Assembly (NCBI RefSeq): GCF_004791025.1
Contig: NZ_SRUO01000021.1
Coordinates: forward strand, 1 to 64,000
DNA length: 64,000 bases
Direction of reading: 5' to 3'
From: Mesorhizobium sp. M4B.F.Ca.ET.203.01.1.1
GTDB lineage: Bacteria > Pseudomonadota > Alphaproteobacteria > Rhizobiales > Rhizobiaceae
The stretch's first letter is position 1. Each line of letters begins with the position of its first letter. The translations under genes were made by a program, and so were the position numbers. Shown here piece by piece: positions 1 to 8,138 of this stretch. Under the pieces are notes generated by a model, which was not told the DNA's origin, searched no databases, and saw only the letters and a program-made list of their open reading frames with translations.

Positions 1-759
1 ATCCGCCAGCGGATCGCCGAGGCTGCGCGTATCCTGGAGATCGAAGCGCTGCTTCACCGACGGCCGTCGCAGCTCTCCGGCGGGCAGCGCCAGCGCGTGG
101 CCATCGGGCGTGCGATCGTCAAGGAGCCCAAGGCATTCCTGTTCGACGAGCCACTCTCCAATCTGGACGCGGCGCTTCGCGCCCGTACACGCGTTGAGCT
201 TGCCGAACTGCATCAGCGTTTGAAGTCGACGATGATCTACGTCACCCACGATCAGGTGGAGGCGATGACGCTCGCCGACCGCATTGTGATCCTCAACAAT
301 TGCCGGATAGAGCAGATGGGAAGACCCGTCGATGTCTATGCACGTCCGGCGTCGCGATTCGTCGCGACCTTCGTCGGGTCGCCGGCAATGAACATCCTGC
401 CTGTTACGGTTTCGGGCTCAGGCGACAGGCTCAATGCGCGCTTGACCGATGGATCGCTCGTCGAACTTCCTGGCACGCCGGCCAACATGGATTGGCGCGA
501 ACTCGGAGTACGGCCGGAATCTCTGACTGTCGTCGCTGAGGGCAATCAAACATCCGCCACGGCCACCGTTGTCGAGCGCCTTGGCGAGCGAACGCTCGTC
601 TATGCGCGGCTCGCGGATGGGACGCAGGTGACGGCACAGGATCGCGGGCTTTCGAGCGTCAAACCAGGCGACGCCGTTCGGCTGAAGTTCGACACCACGG
701 CCCTGCATCTCTTCGCCGCGGACGGGTCGGCCTGGCACGCACGCGCCGACGGAGACTGA
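1..759 (+). CDS. Sugar ABC transporter ATP-binding protein (MalK/UgpC type), 5' end outside window
   Basis: Cytoplasmic ATPase of a carbohydrate importer. The open frame runs in from base 1 without a start, so the Walker A part lies outside the window. Visible are the ABC signature LSGGQRQRVAIGRA (bases about 73-114), Walker B with LFDEPLSNLDA, the switch histidine in YVTHDQVEAMTLADR, and a C-terminal OB-fold (TOBE) regulatory domain typical of MalK/UgpC. It ends at a TGA at 757-759 and converges with a permease gene of a sugar importer. That importer (permeases and binding protein, 802-3859) has no ATPase of its own strand here, so this protein could energise it, but the two are not in one operon. 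Substrate unknown. Confidence 0.93.
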   Translation: MRQRIAEAARILEIEALLHRRPSQLSGGQRQRVAIGRAIVKEPKAFLFDEPLSNLDAALRARTRVELAELHQRLKSTMIYVTHDQVEAMTLADRIVILNNCRIEQMGRPVDVYARPASRFVATFVGSPAMNILPVTVSGSGDRLNARLTDGSLVELPGTPANMDWRELGVRPESLTVVAEGNQTSATATVVERLGERTLVYARLADGTQVTAQDRGLSSVKPGDAVRLKFDTTALHLFAADGSAWHARADGD

Positions 760-797
760 ACCCGCCGAGCGGGTCGTGCCCTCCGGCATCTTGCCGG
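760..797. terminator. Two short hairpins between convergent genes
   Basis: ACCCGC-CGA-GCGGGT at 760-774 and CCGGCA-TCT-TGCCGG at 783-797 sit in the 42-bp gap between the convergent ATPase and permease stops. Neither is followed by a clear T tract, so intrinsic termination is only plausible; position is the main argument. Confidence 0.4.
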
Positions 798-801
798 GGC
801 T

Positions 802-1644
802 CTAGCCCTTGATACCTGCCGAGAGCGTTATCGCTTCGGTCACCCGGCGCTGGAAGAAGAGGTAGGCCAGTGCCACCGGCAGGCCGGCCAGTACGGCTGC
901 CGACAGCTGGCGCGCGTAGTAGACACCGAAGGCGTCGTTGACCTGCGTGATGCCGACCGTGATGGTCATCATCTCGGTGCGGGTCACGGAGAGGAACGGC
1001 CACAAGAACGCGTTCCACGTCCAGATGAAGCAGACGATCGACAGCGCGGTCGTTACCCCCCAGTTCATCGGCATGTAGATCTTGAAGAGGATCCCGAATT
1101 CAGACGCATTGTCCATCACCGCAGCCTCGCGGAAGTCCTTCGGGACCTGATCGAAAAACTGCTTGTACACGATGATGATGACGGGGTGGATGAGCTGCGG
1201 CAACATGATTCCGGCCCAGCTGTTGAGCAGGCCGAGGTTGGCGACCAGCACGAAGTGATTGATGATCAGCGCCGAAGTCGGCACCATGAAGGAGGCAAGG
1301 ATCAGCCACCAAAGCGCGATCCGCCCCGGGAACCGCAACTGCGAGATTGCGTAGCCGCACAGCATCGAGATGAAGATGGTGATGACCGTTACGCCGACCG
1401 CGACCGCCACTGAATTGACGTACCAGGCGCTGATCTGCGTGGTGGTCAGAGCGCTGATGTAGTTCTCCAGCGTCGGCGTCTCGGGCCAGAGTTCGATGTA
1501 GGGCCGTACGACCTCGTCATCCGGTTTGAGCGATGAGATCACACCCCAGTAGAGCGGGAACGCCCAAAGGATGGCCCAGACGAGCGTCAGTGCGGTGATG
1601 ATCCCGCCCCAGAAGTTCCAGCGTTGCGCAGCCACGGCGTTCAT
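802..1644 (-). CDS. Sugar ABC transporter permease (MalG type)
   Basis: Inner-membrane permease of about 280 aa in the CUT1 carbohydrate-importer family. Hydrophobic segments are spread over the length, and the conserved cytoplasmic EAA loop, which contacts the ATPase, reads EAAVMDNASEFGILFKIYMP. The N-terminus MNAVAAQRW was chosen because its ATG overlaps the stop of the upstream permease gene (ATGA, 1641-1644); a longer open frame upstream is only out-of-frame overlap with that gene. Last gene of the leftward arabinoside block. Partner of the MalF-type permease and of the binding protein at 2585-3859. Confidence 0.93.
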   Translation of the reverse strand: MNAVAAQRWNFWGGIITALTLVWAILWAFPLYWGVISSLKPDDEVVRPYIELWPETPTLENYISALTTTQISAWYVNSVAVAVGVTVITIFISMLCGYAISQLRFPGRIALWWLILASFMVPTSALIINHFVLVANLGLLNSWAGIMLPQLIHPVIIIVYKQFFDQVPKDFREAAVMDNASEFGILFKIYMPMNWGVTTALSIVCFIWTWNAFLWPFLSVTRTEMMTITVGITQVNDAFGVYYARQLSAAVLAGLPVALAYLFFQRRVTEAITLSAGIKG

Positions 1645-2525
1645 CGGCGCCGCCTTTCGGCGAACCGGAGCAGTTGGAATTGCAGGACCGAGACGACCAC
1701 CACAAGCACGAAGAGGGTGACGGCGACGGCCGCCGCCCTGCCTCCCTGGTTCTGCTGGAAGGCCTTCTGGAAGACGTAGTAGACGAGCACCATATTGTCG
1801 TTCGGCCGGCCGCCGATCGAGAACAGATAGACCTGGTCGAAGATCTTGAGCTGCAGGATGAGCTGGATGGTGAACACCAGCGAGGTGATCGGCCACAGCA
1901 GCGGCCAGGTGATGCGCCGGAACGTGGTCCATCGCGTCGAGTTGTCGAGCGCCGCGGCTTCGTAGATCTCCGCTGGTATGGACCGCAGTCCGGCAAGGAA
2001 GAGGAGGATCGAGAAGCCCGCGGTCCACCAGATTGTCACCCCGGCCACAGCCGGCAAGAACCAGACGCGCGACTTGAAGACCGGCACGCGCGGGATTCCG
2101 AGCCAGTCCAGCACATGCATCGCGATCCCGAACTGGAAATTCAGCGTCCAGTCCCAGATCAGATAGACGACGGACACCGGCAGGATGTAGGGCAGGAAGA
2201 ACAGCGCCAGCACGATCGACTGGAAGTGGCCCTTGAGCCGCGACACGCCCAGCGCGATCAACAGGGCGATGAGTGTCCCTGGGACGACCGTCATCAGCAC
2301 GAAATAAGCGGTGTTCCAGAGCGCGCGCCGGAACATCGGGTCGTTGTCGAGCCGCAGGTAGTTGTCGAGACCAACCCACCGACCCGCGCCGATCAGCGGC
2401 GCATCGGTGAAGGAGATGCGGAACATCTGGACCATCGGATAGACGAACGCCAGCAGATAGATCGCCAGGAAGGGAGCGACCAGCACCAGCGCGACAAGAC
2501 GTTCAGTGCGGGAGTTGCGAAGCAT
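1641..2525 (-). CDS. Sugar ABC transporter permease (MalF type)
   Basis: Inner-membrane permease of 294 aa, CUT1 family. It begins MLRNSRTERLVALVLVAPF, a short cytoplasmic N-terminus followed by the first membrane segment, and carries the EAA loop EAAALDNSTRWTTFRRITWP. Its stop overlaps the start of the MalG-type gene by ATGA, which implies translational coupling. It lies 59 bp downstream of the binding-protein gene, with an intercistronic hairpin between them. Likely imports an arabinose-containing oligosaccharide, judged only from the neighbouring arabinofuranosidase. Confidence 0.93.
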   Translation of the reverse strand: MLRNSRTERLVALVLVAPFLAIYLLAFVYPMVQMFRISFTDAPLIGAGRWVGLDNYLRLDNDPMFRRALWNTAYFVLMTVVPGTLIALLIALGVSRLKGHFQSIVLALFFLPYILPVSVVYLIWDWTLNFQFGIAMHVLDWLGIPRVPVFKSRVWFLPAVAGVTIWWTAGFSILLFLAGLRSIPAEIYEAAALDNSTRWTTFRRITWPLLWPITSLVFTIQLILQLKIFDQVYLFSIGGRPNDNMVLVYYVFQKAFQQNQGGRAAAVAVTLFVLVVVVSVLQFQLLRFAERRRR

Positions 2526-2544
2526 GGCTCTTCCTCAAATATGA

Positions 2545-2574
2545 CTGGGACCGCTCTGGACAGGACGGTCCCAG
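2545..2574 (-). other. Intercistronic hairpin after binding-protein gene
   Basis: A perfect 9-bp inverted repeat (CTGGGACCG ... CGGTCCCAG, 12-nt loop) lies between the binding-protein gene and the permease gene. It has no T tract. Such hairpins commonly stabilise the upstream message or attenuate read-through so that binding protein is made in excess; that role is inferred. Confidence 0.6.
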
Positions 2575-2584
2575 CCCTTGAGCC

Positions 2585-3859
2585 CTACATGCTGTTCAGC
2601 TCATCCTTGATGGATTTCACCGCCTCGCCGGGGTCCATCTCTCCATTGAGGGTCGGCACGAAATAATTGGACATGATGTCGAAGATCGGCCCGGCGACAC
2701 CAGCCTTGGGCGACTTCGGATCGAAGATCATGTTGGCCGTCAGCGTCGAGTAGGTCGCATTGGGCTCCATTGCCTTGTATTCAGCCGTTTCGGTGACTGG
2801 CTTGTAGGCCGGGATGTGCCCTGCCGTGGCCCAGAATAGCGAGTGCTTGTCCATCCAGGAGATCACCTCGAGGACGGCGGCGCGCTTTTCCGGGCTGATT
2901 TCCTTGCCCTTGTTCTTCGGGATTGCGAATGAATGGCTGTCCGCATAGGTGCATGGCTTGTCGAAGATCACCGGGATCTCGACGGCGCCCCAGTCGAACA
3001 GCTTGCCTTGCTTGGCGAGGTCGGTCATCGTGGGAACTTCCCAGACGCCGTTGATCATCATTGCGGCCTTGCCCGAGGTGAACAGGGCGACGGTCGCGGG
3101 ATAGTCCGTATAGGTCGACTGCAGCCCGGCCTTCGTCCACCCTTGCAGGACCGCTAACGCTTTCGCCAGCTTTTCAGGATTGTCGCCGGCGAGGAACTCG
3201 TTGCCCGTCAGAAGCTCGCCGCCTTGCTGGCACACCAGCGAATAAATGGTGCGGTACATGAAGTTGCCGTCGGCGGTGACGCTGCCCAGCGGGAACTCGA
3301 CGCCGGCATCCTTCAACTTCTGCAGCGTCGCGGTGAATTCTTCCTTGTTTCTCATACCCACGGGACGGCCGTCGTCGCCGAGCACGCCTGCCTTCTTCAG
3401 GAGGACGCGATTGTAGTACAGGACGATCGGGTGGGTATCGAGCGGCACCGCGTATTGCTTGCCGTCGACCGTCACGGCGCCCATCGTCGTCTGGGCGAAG
3501 TCCGAGGCAGAGAGGCCCATCTTGCTCATATCGTCGGCGGTGATTTCTTCGAGAATGTCTTGGCTCACCGCCAAGGGGATGCGGCTGGCATGATAGGTCA
3601 TGACGTCAGGCGCCTCACCGACCGCGGCCGAGGTCTGCACCTTCGCGTAGAAGGGCGTGCCCCACTCCAGCGTCGTGGCGTCGATCTTGATCTTGCCGGC
3701 GTGGGCGGCGTTGAAGTCGGAGATCATCTGCTTCATGCGCACACCGTCACCGCCGCCGAGGAAATCCCACCATGCGACGGTTTCTTCGGCCTGGGCCGCG
3801 ACGGCCCAAAATCCTCCGGCCGCAATCACCGCTAGGGCCATCATCTTGCGAAAGTTCAT
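2585..3859 (-). CDS. Sugar ABC transporter substrate-binding protein
   Basis: Periplasmic binding protein of 424 aa in the extracellular solute-binding family 1 (MalE-like). A Sec signal peptide is visible (MNFRKMMALAVIAAGGFWAV, cleavage near AQA-EE at residues 23-26). The mature start ETVAWWDFLGGGDGVRMKQM and the segment PDVMTYHASRIPLAV are typical of the family. The start is preceded by GGGAGGAGCTGAG. It is followed by the two permease genes. Its gap to the upstream arabinofuranosidase gene is 113 bp and AT-rich, so it may have its own promoter. An arabino-oligosaccharide ligand is inferred from context only. Confidence 0.93.
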   Translation of the reverse strand: MNFRKMMALAVIAAGGFWAVAAQAEETVAWWDFLGGGDGVRMKQMISDFNAAHAGKIKIDATTLEWGTPFYAKVQTSAAVGEAPDVMTYHASRIPLAVSQDILEEITADDMSKMGLSASDFAQTTMGAVTVDGKQYAVPLDTHPIVLYYNRVLLKKAGVLGDDGRPVGMRNKEEFTATLQKLKDAGVEFPLGSVTADGNFMYRTIYSLVCQQGGELLTGNEFLAGDNPEKLAKALAVLQGWTKAGLQSTYTDYPATVALFTSGKAAMMINGVWEVPTMTDLAKQGKLFDWGAVEIPVIFDKPCTYADSHSFAIPKNKGKEISPEKRAAVLEVISWMDKHSLFWATAGHIPAYKPVTETAEYKAMEPNATYSTLTANMIFDPKSPKAGVAGPIFDIMSNYFVPTLNGEMDPGEAVKSIKDELNSM

Positions 3860-3972
3860 CTCAGCTCCTCCCGAGTACGGCGGTTAGATCCGCCTTGAAC
3901 GTCTCAATGCTACACCAAACCGAACCACCTGCAACGGATTTTAGGGTATATATCAGATAATCGGATATTAAC

Positions 3973-5478
3973 TTAAAGCGTCACGCGGACCATCGAGTAG
4001 GAATGCGGCGGCAAGTTAAGTGTCATTCCCTTGCTGGTGAGCGCTGCCCCGTTGCCTTTGACAGGCGATACGTTGTCCGGTGCGTCCTTCGTGTTGCAGG
4101 CCTCGAGGTCGTCGTGACGGATGATCGTGTGCTCGATGGACTTGGCGGCGAACCGCTCGAGGGCGACGTCGGCCTCTATCGCCTCGGACCCGTGCCGGTT
4201 GATGGCAAAAAAGGTCAGCGTGCCGGCGCTCGAATCGTGCACGCCTGCAATGTCGAGCCACGGCACTTTGTCGGCCGCGGCCGCGTCATAGGTAGGCACC
4301 TCGACCGCGAGTTGCAGCGCGGTGCCGCGGCCGTGCCTGGAGGCCAGCATAAATGGCCAGTAGATCGTTTGCCGCCAGGCGGCGCCGCCGGGATCGGTCA
4401 TGATCGGCGCGATCACGTTCACCAGTTGCGCGATGCAGGCGATGCGAACGATATCCGACCGGCGGATGAAGGTGTTGATGATGCAACCGACCTGCAGCAC
4501 GTCCTCGAAATTGTAGATGTCTTCCAGAAGCCTGGGCGCTTCCGGCCAGTCCCAGCTGCGCATGCGCTCGGCGTCCTGCTTGCGCTGATGGTACCAGACG
4601 TTCCACTCGTCGAAAGAGATCTTCACATTCCGCTTCGAGCGCGTCTTGGCCTTCACGTAGTCGATGATGCCCGCGACCGTGCCAATGTAGCGGTCGAGCT
4701 TGGCCGGAAGAGCGAGATATTCGGCCGTATTCTTCTCGTAGTTCTCGAAATACATGTGGAGGGAGATGTAGTCGACCTGCTCGTAGGTCGCTTCCAGCAC
4801 GGTTGCTTCCCACTGCGGATAGGTCGGCATATTGGAATGCGACGAGCCGCACACGACCAGTTCCACCGTCGGGTCGAGGCCGCGCAGCGCCTTGGCTGTC
4901 TCGTTGGCAAGATGGCCGTATTCGCTGGCCGACTTATGGCCAACCTGCCAGGGACCGTCCATTTCATTGCCGAGACACCAGAGGCGGCAGTTCCAGGGTT
5001 GCGTGCGTCCGTTCTTGGCCCTGAGGTCGGACCAGTAGCTGCCGCCCGGGTGATTGACGTATTCAACGAACGCCCGCGCCTCGTCGAGGCCGCGCGAACC
5101 GAGATTGACGGCAAGCATCATCTCGGTGCCGGCCTTTTCGGCCCAGTCGGCGAATTCATGGATGCCAACCAGGTTGGGCTCCGTGGTGCGCCACGCAAGA
5201 TCGAGCCGCCGCGGGCGGCTCTCCTTTGGCCCTATGCCGTCTTCCCAATTGTAGGCGGATACGAAGTTGCCACCGGGGTAACGGCAGATCGGCGTGTCGA
5301 GCGCACGCACCAGCTCGATCACGTCCTTGCGCATTCCCTCTTCGTCCGCTTGCGGATGTCCGGGCTCGTAGATGCCCGTATAGACCGCCCGGCCGAGATG
5401 CTCCAGGAACGAGCCGTAAAGACGTTTGTCGATATCCGCGACGGCATAGGCCGCGTTCGCCGTGACTCTGGCCTTCAT
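3973..5478 (-). CDS. abfA: Alpha-L-arabinofuranosidase, GH51
   Basis: Retaining glycosidase that releases terminal alpha-L-arabinofuranosyl groups from arabinan, arabinoxylan or arabino-oligosaccharides. It is 501 aa, the family's usual length, without signal peptide, so it acts in the cytoplasm on imported oligosaccharide. The GH51 acid/base is E172 in CLGNEMDG and the nucleophile E291 in ISFDEWNVW; RYPGGNFVSAYNWEDGIGP near residues 66-84 is the family N-terminal block. The ATG at 5478 was chosen because GGAGGG lies five bases upstream; a GTG 12 bp further out lies inside that Shine-Dalgarno. Neighbours are a sugar importer downstream and an ArsR-type regulator upstream, all leftward. Confidence 0.94.
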   Translation of the reverse strand: MKARVTANAAYAVADIDKRLYGSFLEHLGRAVYTGIYEPGHPQADEEGMRKDVIELVRALDTPICRYPGGNFVSAYNWEDGIGPKESRPRRLDLAWRTTEPNLVGIHEFADWAEKAGTEMMLAVNLGSRGLDEARAFVEYVNHPGGSYWSDLRAKNGRTQPWNCRLWCLGNEMDGPWQVGHKSASEYGHLANETAKALRGLDPTVELVVCGSSHSNMPTYPQWEATVLEATYEQVDYISLHMYFENYEKNTAEYLALPAKLDRYIGTVAGIIDYVKAKTRSKRNVKISFDEWNVWYHQRKQDAERMRSWDWPEAPRLLEDIYNFEDVLQVGCIINTFIRRSDIVRIACIAQLVNVIAPIMTDPGGAAWRQTIYWPFMLASRHGRGTALQLAVEVPTYDAAAADKVPWLDIAGVHDSSAGTLTFFAINRHGSEAIEADVALERFAAKSIEHTIIRHDDLEACNTKDAPDNVSPVKGNGAALTSKGMTLNLPPHSYSMVRVTL

Positions 5479-5688
5479 GATCCCTCCCACTGCGGACTAT
5501 CAATCCGACTTTCCGATTTATATCCGGGTCACGGGTCAGTTAAGGGCGGAGTTCGCCCGCCCGTCAAGGGCCTGGAGCAATTCCAGGAAAGATGTGTGCG
5601 GCTTTCCTGGAAAAGCCGTAGCGCTTTCTGTTGGAATTACGTCCAAACAAAGAGTGGAGCAGTTCGCAGTTTCCGTGAGACCGTGCCC

Positions 5689-6615
5689 TTAAGCCTTCAG
5701 CAGGCGCAGAACGATGTCGTTGCTGTAATTGCCGAAGCCGCTACCGAAGATGTTTATGCCGCCGGGGTGACGCGCATCTTCCTTCACGCCGATTCGTATC
5801 CGGATCGAGCGGTGCCGCTCGAGCTCCAGATCAGCCAGCGAGCATTTGGAAACCTTGTTGTTGTTGCGATAGGTGCCGTTGTTCGTGACGCGCCAGTGTG
5901 CGAGGTCGCCATATTGCGATCCGGCCAGCTTCCACCAGCCGGGCGTATGCTTGCCGCGCTTGTCGCCATAGTCGGCCGGCGCTGTCCAGGTATCTATCTC
6001 GTGTCCGTTGATCGCTACCGTGATGTCCGATGGCCAATCCTTCGATGTGCCCGGGACCTCCGACGAAAGCTCCATCGCTAGTTCCAATCCGCCGACTTTG
6101 GCATTGGCAAGCGTCGCATTGTTGGGAAACTGGTATTCGACGAAGCCGCGCGTGAACCACAGCAGCCCTGCCCGCATACGGTCAGGATCGAGAAAGGTGT
6201 CGGGCACATCGAGAAGTCCGATGACGCCGTCTTTTGAACACAGGCCGCAGGGAGCGGAAACTTCGCATCTCGTATAGAGTCCAAGCGGCATCGCCACTTC
6301 TATGACGCCGAGATCCTGCGCCGGGGTGCGGTCCTTAAAGACGACAACCAACTCGGAGAAAGTCGAATAGCAAACCTTCTGGCTTCCCTTGCGCGCCTTC
6401 TGCGATTTCGTCTCGATCAAACCGACATCGACAAGAACCTGGATGTTTGCGGAAATCGTTGATTGCGGAAGACCCAGTTCTTCGGCCACTTGATTGACGT
6501 TTTTCGGCCCCTTGCGGTGCAGCAGATCGAGAATCCGGACCCGGACCTCGCTCGCGAGGCCCTTCAACAAGTCAAGCCGCTCAAGCGGATCGACAACCAT
6601 GATTTCATTCGACAT
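5689..6615 (-). CDS. ArsR-type winged-helix regulator with long C-terminal domain
   Basis: DNA-binding regulator of about 308 aa. Residues about 8-80 form an ArsR-like winged helix (LASEVRVRILDLLHRKGP, then NVNQVAEELGLPQSTISANI as the recognition-helix region). Unlike classical 100-aa ArsR metal sensors it has a further 200 aa or so, with a small Cys cluster (CEVSAPCGLC) and many aromatic and Asn residues (NNGTYRNNNKVSKC), which might bind sugar. That makes it a probable local regulator of the arabinofuranosidase and importer genes downstream. Start ATG at 6615 (MSNEIMV) preferred; a GTG at 6627 is possible. An inverted repeat lies 29 bp upstream. Confidence 0.85.
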   Translation of the reverse strand: MSNEIMVVDPLERLDLLKGLASEVRVRILDLLHRKGPKNVNQVAEELGLPQSTISANIQVLVDVGLIETKSQKARKGSQKVCYSTFSELVVVFKDRTPAQDLGVIEVAMPLGLYTRCEVSAPCGLCSKDGVIGLLDVPDTFLDPDRMRAGLLWFTRGFVEYQFPNNATLANAKVGGLELAMELSSEVPGTSKDWPSDITVAINGHEIDTWTAPADYGDKRGKHTPGWWKLAGSQYGDLAHWRVTNNGTYRNNNKVSKCSLADLELERHRSIRIRIGVKEDARHPGGINIFGSGFGNYSNDIVLRLLKA

Positions 6616-6643
6616 ATGGCCCCGCACTCGTCACACGGAGTTA

Positions 6644-6664
6644 TGTATCAGCAGATCAGATACA
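6644..6664. promoter_or_regulatory. Inverted repeat upstream of the ArsR-type gene
   Basis: TGTATC-N9-GATACA lies 29 bp upstream of the regulator start. A related TATCAGATA motif occurs at about 3951-3959, in the gap before the binding-protein gene. This is suggestive of operators for the regulator but rests on two imperfectly matching sites. Confidence 0.35.
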
Positions 6665-6782
6665 AATAAAGACGGTGGCGTTATGCTCCCCTAGCGCCAA
6701 TTTCGGATTCCAGGCATCCGAACAAGGCTCGCTCGCGCCGTTTCTTAGGCTAAATTGTTCCGACTGGCGGGAGGGTCGTCCC

Positions 6783-6836
6783 TTGCGAGAAGAGCAACGC
6801 AGGCTTGCGGCGATCTTGGCTGCCGACGTGGCAGGG
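6783..6836 (+). pseudogene. Scrap of class III adenylate cyclase N-terminus
   Basis: These 54 bases encode LREEQRRLAAILAADVAG, which closely matches the start of the large rhizobial class III adenylate/guanylate cyclase family (RRLAAILAADVVGYS type). The match ends abruptly after VAG, followed by unrelated residues and a stop. Read as a remnant of a deleted or excised cyclase gene; too short to be functional. Confidence 0.5.
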
Positions 6837-7214
6837 GTTCCGCCGCCAGGATCTGGCTAACCGGGCGAAGAAGCGGCTGGCGATAAGTAATTGATAAACA
6901 ACGACAATGGTGGGCCCGGAGGGACATCGTTTTCGACACAAAATCAATACCTTACCGGATGGTTCGCCAACCCATTTCCTTCGTATTCTCTCGTATGGTC
7001 TGGCGAACCTAGGGACTAGGAGGGCGAGGAGTTTCCCGGCAAGCGCTCGTCGCCACAGAAAACGGCTTTCGCCTTAGCACACGCGCTCTGCGAGACGCTC
7101 TGCCGGGGAAGAGCCGTGGCAGAAAGCTTTCGCGATAGATGCGGTCTCTTACTGCGAGCCGGGCACTCGAGGTGCCGATCGGCGAGGCTGAAGGAGGGTC
7201 GCTCTGGCGTTGGC

Positions 7215-8123
7215 TCAGAACCGGCTGGAGCGTTCCTCCGGCTGCGGCGATTTCAAGCCATGGCAGGAACATTGCGGATCGACCGGAAGCCGGGCGGCGG
7301 TTTCCAGCGCAACCCGCGAGGCTGTCATGGACAGGCTCGGCAACACGTCCTGCTGCAGCAATTCCTGGCGATTACGGTCCATATAGTCATTGAAGGCCGC
7401 CGTAACGAACGCCAAGGGCACGAAACAGGCGCCGATCTCGCGCGACAAGGTGGCTTCGGGGGCAATCGAATGGTTGAGCACGTCGGCCCCCATGCTTCGA
7501 AACGCCAAGGCTTCGGCCGGGCTCGTAAGACGCGGCCCGTAACAGTGGGCAGCCACCAGCTGCTGTTCGATGCCATGAACGCGGCATTGCGGCGGCCAGT
7601 GACGGCGCGCGGTTTCGACCAGAACGGCCGCGCATCTTGGGCATACGATCTGCTTGCCGGAACAGTCGAAGCTCTGGCGGCCGGGAAGCAGTGAGAACGG
7701 GGTCTGCGTCAGCTCGATGATATCGGCGTTCACCACCATGTCGCCGGGCTGGATCGCCTTGTTGACGGCACCGATGGTCGAGCAGGCCAGGACCTGGCGC
7801 ACACCCGCGTTCATCAATACCCAAAACGCACGGCGATGGCAGGAATGGTCGATATGGTCGCGGGGGTTGCCATGCGAATACATGCACAGCGCCTGTTTCG
7901 TTCTGCCTTCGGCGGTAATCGAGGCATCGAACTCGATCAGCTTCCAGTTGTCAGTGCAGCCGAAAGGCGTCTCGAAGCTGATGTCCCGCCGCAAGGTGCG
8001 CACGCCATCGACTTCGACATCTTCGGGAAAGGCCAGCCCCCAGTTTGCAGAACCGGTGATGATCGCCAGCCCCACCTTGGGGATGTCTGTCTGATGGTCG
8101 GCTGCGATAGGATTGCTTGGCAT
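7215..8123 (-). CDS. MTA phosphorylase-like purine nucleoside phosphorylase
   Basis: 302-aa member of the PNP/UDP family 2 (S-methyl-5'-thioadenosine phosphorylase, MTAP), which splits MTA or related nucleosides with phosphate into base and ribose phosphate. Visible are the N-terminal phosphate-site region AIITGSANWG, the segment ACSTIGAVNKAIQPGDMVV, CPRCAAVLVETARR (compare CPKTREVLIETAKK of human MTAP), and YGPRLTSPAEALAFRSMGAD. The base/ribose-binding INM of MTAP is LNH here, so specificity may differ. Its start lies 16 bp downstream of the PotC-like permease stop, so it is the last gene of the importer operon. MTA is a by-product of polyamine synthesis. Confidence 0.85.
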   Translation of the reverse strand: MPSNPIAADHQTDIPKVGLAIITGSANWGLAFPEDVEVDGVRTLRRDISFETPFGCTDNWKLIEFDASITAEGRTKQALCMYSHGNPRDHIDHSCHRRAFWVLMNAGVRQVLACSTIGAVNKAIQPGDMVVNADIIELTQTPFSLLPGRQSFDCSGKQIVCPRCAAVLVETARRHWPPQCRVHGIEQQLVAAHCYGPRLTSPAEALAFRSMGADVLNHSIAPEATLSREIGACFVPLAFVTAAFNDYMDRNRQELLQQDVLPSLSMTASRVALETAARLPVDPQCSCHGLKSPQPEERSSRF

Positions 8124-8138
8124 GATTTCCGGTCTCGG

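Larger units (their letters stand above)
6616..7214. other. Non-coding gap with one gene scrap
   Basis: About 600 bp between the ArsR-type gene and the MTA-phosphorylase-like gene. Apart from the inverted repeat at 6644-6664 and the cyclase N-terminal scrap at 6783-6836, no coding signal or structured element was recognised. Confidence 0.5.

Noticed and set aside
1645..2379. Upstream extension of the MalG-type permease frame
   Set aside because: Overlaps the MalF-type gene in another frame; the ATGA overlap gives the true start.
4003..6081. 692-codon open frame on the + strand
   Set aside because: Antisense to the arabinofuranosidase and regulator genes; composition follows high-GC codon shadow and it matches no family.
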